Positions 10,693 through 14,030 of a DNA stretch of 14,030 nt are shown piece after piece. The stretch comes from Ramlibacter sp. (GTDB lineage Bacteria > Pseudomonadota > Gammaproteobacteria > Burkholderiales > Burkholderiaceae): contig JACMQP010000014.1 of assembly GCA_014376915.1 (NCBI GenBank), forward strand, positions 1 through 14,030, in the 5' to 3' direction. The notes under the pieces were generated by a model. It saw only the letters and a list, made by a program, of their open reading frames with translations, had not been told where the DNA came from and did not search any database. Position numbers and translations under genes: made by a program. The stretch's first letter is position 1; each line of letters begins with the position of its first letter.

Positions 10693-11496
10693 ATGGGCTT
10701 TCTGACTGGCAAGAAATTGTTGATTACGGGCGTGCTGTCGAACCGCTCGATCGCCTACGGCATCGCGAAAGCGTGCCACGCGCAAGGTGCCGAACTGGCG
10801 TTCAGCTACGTCGGCGAGCGCTTCAAGGAGCGGATCACCGAGTTCGCGGCCGACTTCAATTCAAAGCTGGTGTTCGATTGCGACGTCGGCGACGACGCCC
10901 AGATCGAAAGGATGTTTGCCGATCTGGCCCAGGCCTGGCCGAAGTTCGATGGCTTCGTGCATGCCATCGGCTTCGCGCCGCGCGAGGCGATCTCCGGCAA
11001 CTTCCTGGACGGCATCACGCGCGAGAATTTCCGCATTGCCCACGACATCAGCGCCTACAGCTTTCCGGCACTGGCCAAGGCCGCCCTGCCGCTGCTCAAT
11101 GACAAGTCGGCGCTGCTGACACTGAGCTACCTCGGCGCCCTGCGCACCATTCCCAACTACAACACGATGGGCCTGGCCAAGGCCAGCCTGGAAGCCTCGG
11201 TGCGTTACCTGGCCGAGGCGGTCGGTCTGACGGCGGACGGGCGCAGCATCCGGGTCAACGGCATCAGCGCCGGCCCGATCAAGACGCTGGCGGCCAGCGG
11301 CATCAAGGACTTCGGCAAGCTGCTGACTGTGGTGGCCAAGGCCTCGCCGATCCGCCGCAACGTGACCATCGAGGACGTCGGCAACGTTGCCGCCTTCCTG
11401 CTCAGCGACCTCGCGGGTGGCGTCACAGCGGAGATCACCTACGTGGATGGCGGTTTCAGCCAGACCGCCGTCGCGGTCGTCGAAGCGGCGGCTTGA
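10693..11496 (+). CDS. fabI: Enoyl-[acyl-carrier-protein] reductase (NADH)
   Basis: FabI reduces trans-2-enoyl-ACP to acyl-ACP, the last step of each fatty-acid elongation cycle, in the cytosol. It has 267 aa (E. coli 262). Catalytic residues fall at the same numbers as in E. coli: Tyr146 (SYLG), Tyr156 (PNYNTMG) and Lys163 (GLAK). The N-terminal cofactor motif is [15 protein letters not shown] at 13-27. Gly93, a position where mutation gives triclosan resistance in E. coli, is Gly here (AIGFAP), and the C-terminal [14 protein letters not shown] and YVDGG blocks are intact. The ATG at 10693 ([13 protein letters not shown]) is preferred over the longer open frame from 10525, which would cross the yejA start. 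Likely monocistronic: yejA diverges and the next gene converges 21 bp downstream, with no terminator seen between. The InhA-like reductase of mycobacteria is ruled out by the Tyr156-X6-Lys163 spacing together with the overall sequence. Confidence 0.97.
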   Translation: MGFLTGKKLLITGVLSNRSIAYGIAKACHAQGAELAFSYVGERFKERITEFAADFNSKLVFDCDVGDDAQIERMFADLAQAWPKFDGFVHAIGFAPREAISGNFLDGITRENFRIAHDISAYSFPALAKAALPLLNDKSALLTLSYLGALRTIPNYNTMGLAKASLEASVRYLAEAVGLTADGRSIRVNGISAGPIKTLAASGIKDFGKLLTVVAKASPIRRNVTIEDVGNVAAFLLSDLAGGVTAEITYVDGGFSQTAVAVVEAAA

Positions 11497-11517
11497 CGCC
11501 GAACCGCCCGCGGTCCC

Positions 11518-12366
11518 TCAGGACCCGCGAAACAGGTGGGCAAAACTGCGGCTGACCTCCAGCACCTCGGGGTGGCCGTTGATCTGGACCCGCTGCCGCC
11601 CGGTCTCGTCGCGCGTGACGGCCGCAATGGCGTCCACGTTGACGACGGTCGAACGGTGGATCTGCCAGAACTGCTGGCCGTCCAGCCGCGGCAACAGTTC
11701 GCGGATCGGCGTGCGGATTAGCGCTTCCTGGTCGCGCGTCTGCACCCGTGTGTACTTCTCGTCGGAACGAAAGAACAGGACGTCCTTGACGTTGATCAGC
11801 CGCGTGGTGGAGCCGGCGGTGCACTGGATCCAGCGCAGCGACTGCTCCGCCTCGCCGCCGGCCGGCCGCTGCACCGACTGCTGGGCCCGCAGGAATTTCT
11901 CCAGCAGCGCATCGAGCGCTGCGTCATCGGCCGGCCGGCTGCCGCCGACGCTCTGCCGCGCCCGCCGGGCGGCCAGCCGCGCTTTGACCCGCAGCGCGGT
12001 CTGCGCCAGCCGCGCGGCCTCGACCGGCTTGAGCAGGTAGTCCAGCGCCCCCTGTTCGAAGGCGGCGACCGCGTATTCGTCATACGCGGTCACGAAAACG
12101 ATCTCGCCGTCCCATGACGGCAGCGAGACGATTTCCCGGGCCGCTTCCAGGCCGGTGAGCCGCGGCATCCGGATGTCGAGGAAGACCACGTCCGGCCGCA
12201 GCGAGTCGGCCTTCTCCACCGCGTCCTGGCCGTCCCTGGCCTCGCCGCAGACCACCAGGTCCGGCCAGACGTCGGCCAGCCGACTCTTGAGCTGCTCGCG
12301 CAGCAGTCGCTCGTCATCGGCGACCAGCGCCCGCAGCGGCCCGGACGTTGCCCCCGCCTCGCTCAC
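11518..12366 (-). CDS. LytTR-family response regulator
   Basis: A two-domain regulator of 282 aa: an N-terminal receiver (about 11-125) and a C-terminal LytTR DNA-binding domain (about 180-282), joined by an Arg/Ala-rich linker. Receiver residues are complete: acidic pair Asp17-Asp18, phosphate acceptor Asp64 (FLDIRMP), Thr93 (VTAYDEY) and Lys113 (LLKPV). The LytTR part shows FFRSDEKYTRV, IRELLPRL and FWQIHRSTVVNV, where the His-Arg-Ser segment is a family hallmark. The start is GTG at 12366, overlapping the kinase stop as GTGA; an in-frame ATG at 12612 lies inside the kinase and is rejected. The pair with the upstream kinase is therefore a LytSR/YehUT/AlgZR-type system. Targets are unknown. 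It ends 21 bp from the convergent fabI stop. Confidence 0.93.
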   Translation of the reverse strand: MSEAGATSGPLRALVADDERLLREQLKSRLADVWPDLVVCGEARDGQDAVEKADSLRPDVVFLDIRMPRLTGLEAAREIVSLPSWDGEIVFVTAYDEYAVAAFEQGALDYLLKPVEAARLAQTALRVKARLAARRARQSVGGSRPADDAALDALLEKFLRAQQSVQRPAGGEAEQSLRWIQCTAGSTTRLINVKDVLFFRSDEKYTRVQTRDQEALIRTPIRELLPRLDGQQFWQIHRSTVVNVDAIAAVTRDETGRQRVQINGHPEVLEVSRSFAHLFRGS

Positions 12367-13613
12367 GCCGGCTTTCCCGCCAGCGGCCCGTTGCGCACTG
12401 GGGCGGCCTGGGGACTGAACTGGTGCGGAATCGTGATCCGCACCACCGTGCTGGCGCCGGAATCGGTGCGCAGCATCAGGCTGCTCTTGCCCGGATACAG
12501 CATGGCGAGTCGCTCGCGGATGTTCTGCAGGCCCAGGCCGGTGCCGGAGGTCGGACCGGCCAGCAGCTCGTCGTCGGGCAGGCCGACGCCGGTGTCGCGC
12601 ACTTCCACCCACAGCTGGGTGCCCTGCACGCCCGCCGCCACGCGGACCTTGCCCCCGTCCGGCTTCGGCTCGATGCCGTGCTTGATGGCGTTTTCCACCA
12701 GCGATTGCAGCATCATGGGCGGGAATTCGGAGCTCTCCAGGCCCTCGGGAATGGCGATCTCCACCTCCAGCCGCTCCTCGATCCGCATCTTGATCAATTC
12801 CAGGTAGGAGCTGACCAGCCGCACCTCGCGGCCCAGCGTGGAAGACTCCTGGCGCATCTGCGGCAGGGCGCCGCGCAGGTAGGTGATGAGGGCCTTCTGC
12901 ATTCGCGAGGCGCGTGGCGGCTCGGTTTCGATCAGGTAGTCCACCGCCGCCAGCGTATTGAACAGGAAGTGCGGTTCGACCTGCGCCTGCAGCACCTGCA
13001 ACCGGGCCTGGACCAGCTGGCGCTCCATCGCCTCGCGCTCAGCGGCGTCGACGGCGGTGCGCACCTTGGCATCCGCCTGCGCCACCTTGCGCACCACGAT
13101 CTTGGCGGCGGCGAGGTAGGCGAACAGGATCACCAGCACCACGCCACCGAGGTCGCCGAGCACTCCGCCCACCGTGATGACCTTCCGGTTGACCGGTTTG
13201 TCTTCTTCGTCGTCGCTGCCGGAGCCGCCCACCGTGATGCCCTCTTCGGCTGCCTTCTCGATCGCTTTTTCGACAGCCGCAGCGTCCGCGCCAGGCACCT
13301 GCGCTACGTTGGGCGCACCGGGCGCACCGGGTGCGCCCGGAACGGCGGGGGGCACGGTTCTGATCCGGATGCCGTTGGGACCACCGATGGTGACGTTCAC
13401 ATCCTTGTGCGGCCCGGCCACCCGGACCCGGTCGTGCTTCAGGTGGAGCAACTCGCCGATGATCGAGCTGGCGATCAGGATCACCAGGAACAGCACGATC
13501 AGCCGCCACCACGACATCGAGGCGGCCCACTGGGACACCTGGATGTTGACGCGCGCGAGCCACGCAAGGAATGGCGGCTGACTGGTTTGGGGCGAGTTGG
13601 CGTTGCCGGGCAT
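12363..13613 (-). CDS. LytS/YehU-type membrane sensor histidine kinase
   Basis: 416 aa. Order: cytoplasmic start (1-34), membrane helix 1 (about 35-53), an extracytoplasmic region (about 55-146), helix 2 (about 147-170), a coiled linker (175-210), then the His_kinase domain with His215 (QVEPHFLFNTL) and an ATPase domain. N-box Asn308 lies in SLVENAIKHG, the DTGVG box is at 340-344 and GTGLGLQN at 357-364. The sensor region is unusual: it has a Pro/Ala/Gly run (VPGAPGAPGAP, about 91-101), three ITVGG-like units (about 74, 126, 146) and an acidic patch SDDEED. No known ligand domain was recognised. The ATG at 13613 is the only start after an in-frame stop (TAA) at 13623-13625. It lacks a Shine-Dalgarno and lies in a hairpin inside the frame of the upstream gene. 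The kinase stop overlaps the regulator start by 4 nt. The 3' partner is the LytTR regulator. Confidence 0.92.
   Translation of the reverse strand: MPGNANSPQTSQPPFLAWLARVNIQVSQWAASMSWWRLIVLFLVILIASSIIGELLHLKHDRVRVAGPHKDVNVTIGGPNGIRIRTVPPAVPGAPGAPGAPNVAQVPGADAAAVEKAIEKAAEEGITVGGSGSDDEEDKPVNRKVITVGGVLGDLGGVVLVILFAYLAAAKIVVRKVAQADAKVRTAVDAAEREAMERQLVQARLQVLQAQVEPHFLFNTLAAVDYLIETEPPRASRMQKALITYLRGALPQMRQESSTLGREVRLVSSYLELIKMRIEERLEVEIAIPEGLESSEFPPMMLQSLVENAIKHGIEPKPDGGKVRVAAGVQGTQLWVEVRDTGVGLPDDELLAGPTSGTGLGLQNIRERLAMLYPGKSSLMLRTDSGASTVVRITIPHQFSPQAAPVRNGPLAGKPA
13165..13239 (-). repeat. Two copies of a 15-bp repeat, 60 bp apart, in the kinase sensor region
   Basis: The identical 15-bp string CCGCCCACCGTGATG (plus strand) occurs at 13165-13179 and 13225-13239. 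Both copies are in the same frame and encode the ITVGG units at about residues 126 and 146 of the kinase. A looser third copy encodes VTIGG near residue 74 (about 13380-13394). This points to an internal duplication in the extracytoplasmic region. Confidence 0.6.
13311..13337 (-). repeat. Short 9-bp tandem repeat coding Gly-Ala-Pro units in the kinase
   Basis: Three consecutive 9-bp units, two identical (GGGCGCACC on the plus strand) and one with two changes, encode the GAP run of the sensor region. Repeats of this kind can change length by slippage in frame; here the unit is a multiple of three, so expansion would keep the reading frame. Confidence 0.6.
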
Positions 13614-13990
13614 TGGCGAAGATTATCGCCAGTGCCCGACATGACGATCGTGGCATTCGCCGATGCGGTACGGGCCGGCAGGCCGGCCGTGTCGACTGCG
13701 GGGGCGTCGGCCTTGTCAGCCGACTCGCGCCGCCCCACCACCGTCACCGTCGGCAGTGCCGCGGCATAGCGGACAGTTCGGCCCGCGGATGCCGCGCCGT
13801 CGGCAGTGGCCGGTGCCTGCGCCAGTTGCTGCGACTCGCCCGGCGGCAGGCCCAGCCCGGCCATCAGCACGACCGAGACCCACACCGCCGCCGTGGCTGT
13901 GCCCGCGGCCGCAGCCGCCAGCAGGCGGCCGATCCAGGCCTGGCCAACCGGCATGTTGCGGTTCGCCCATTGTTCGAATGCGTTCTGCAT
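13499..13990 (-). CDS. Unrecognised small membrane-anchored protein upstream of the kinase
   Basis: I do not recognise this protein. It has 163 codons as open. The N-terminal part (1-20) is polar, followed by one hydrophobic helix (about 22-48, IGRLLAAAAAGTATAAVWVSVVLMAGLGLP). A Pro/Ala-rich region follows with RTVRYAAALPTVTVVGRRES, a short motif seen in small Burkholderiales hypothetical proteins from memory only. The start ATG at 13990 is supported by a strong GGAGG at 13995-13999, 4 nt upstream. The last 38 or so residues, beyond about 13613, lie over the 5' end of the kinase in another frame and are Ser/Arg/Pro-rich like a shadow frame, so either the two genes really overlap by 115 nt or the end has been altered by a frameshift. 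Its place immediately before the kinase suggests a membrane partner of the sensor, but no function can be assigned. Confidence 0.6.
   Translation of the reverse strand: MQNAFEQWANRNMPVGQAWIGRLLAAAAAGTATAAVWVSVVLMAGLGLPPGESQQLAQAPATADGAASAGRTVRYAAALPTVTVVGRRESADKADAPAVDTAGLPARTASANATIVMSGTGDNLRQCPATPTRPKPVSRHSLRGSRASTSRCPSGPPRCRGGG
13608..13637 (-). promoter_or_regulatory. Hairpin enclosing the histidine kinase start codon
   Basis: An inverted repeat has 12-nt arms at 13608-13619 and 13626-13637, pairing at 11 of 12 positions around a 6-nt loop. The mismatch is C against A in the minus-strand RNA. The kinase ATG (13611-13613) lies inside the 3' arm. There is no T tract, so it is not an intrinsic terminator. 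Since no Shine-Dalgarno is visible before this ATG, ribosomes reading through the upstream frame could open the structure and reinitiate. That role is an inference. Confidence 0.5.
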
Positions 13991-13994
13991 GACC

Positions 13995-14026
13995 CCTCCA
14001 AAAGTCCGGCGAAGCGCCGGTGGAGG
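13995..14026 (-). promoter_or_regulatory. Hairpin that masks the Shine-Dalgarno of the small membrane gene
   Basis: In the minus-strand RNA, CCTCCA (14021-14026) pairs perfectly with TGGAGG (13995-14000), which contains the GGAGG used for the gene starting at 13990. Inside lies a second perfect stem CCGGCG/CGCCGG (14015-14020 with 14006-14011) with a CTT loop and a 5-nt bulge ACTTT on one side. The two stems together make 12 base pairs, mostly G-C. The CCTCC strand acts as an anti-Shine-Dalgarno. The inner stem plus ACTTTT also resembles a weak terminator, so an alternative role is the end of an upstream transcript. The window ends 4 nt further, so the promoter is not visible. Confidence 0.55.
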
Positions 14027-14030
14027 CAGA

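Noticed and set aside
11503..11516. Small inverted repeat ACCGC/GCGGT between fabI and the response regulator
   Set aside because: A 5-bp stem with a 2-nt loop cannot form a stable hairpin and there is no T run.
12348..13769. A plus-strand open frame of 473 codons opposite the histidine kinase
   Set aside because: Shadow frame; the kinase on the other strand has every catalytic box.
13773..13781. ACAGTTCGG, which fits one half of the LytTR binding consensus
   Set aside because: No second half-site at the expected 12-13 bp distance, and it lies in coding sequence of the small gene. A single degenerate 9-mer is expected by chance.

Overview
This is a GC-rich window that reads as ordinary chromosome of a betaproteobacterium. 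Burkholderiales, and more narrowly a Comamonadaceae-like genome, is the best guess. The grounds are the protein sequences (RimP, NusA, IF-2 and the Yej proteins as I remember them from these families), the GTG start of rimP followed by Ala-Leu-Gln, and the strong GC bias at third codon positions. I could not run a search, so the taxon is an inference.

Layout, left to right. (1) 1-4665, minus strand: the transcription/translation operon rimP-nusA-infB, with infB cut by the window edge. It has a clear sigma70-type promoter, and a Rho-independent terminator lies between that promoter and rimP, which looks like a leader attenuator. (2) 4726-10653, minus strand: a tightly packed yejA-yejB-yejE-yejF-arfB array. 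It encodes a peptide-type ABC importer (binding protein, two permeases, one double ATPase) followed by the ribosome-rescue hydrolase ArfB. Overlaps of 4 and 17 nt, and a Shine-Dalgarno sequence that overlaps the yejF stop codon, indicate one coupled operon. (3) 10693-11496, plus strand: fabI, enoyl-ACP reductase, divergent from yejA across only 39 bp and convergent with the next block across 21 bp. (4) 11518-13990, minus strand: a small unrecognised membrane-anchored protein, a LytS/YehU-type sensor kinase (His_kinase family) and a LytTR response regulator. The last two overlap by 4 nt.

All the large genes belong to known families. The less ordinary signals are in the RNA. The rimP leader carries a terminator. 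The strong Shine-Dalgarno of the small membrane-protein gene pairs with an upstream anti-Shine-Dalgarno in a long hairpin. The start codon of the histidine kinase lies in a second hairpin inside the upstream reading frame, which suggests translational coupling in the two-component module. No mobile element, CRISPR array, tRNA or rRNA was found, and no stretch over 300 bases lacks a gene.
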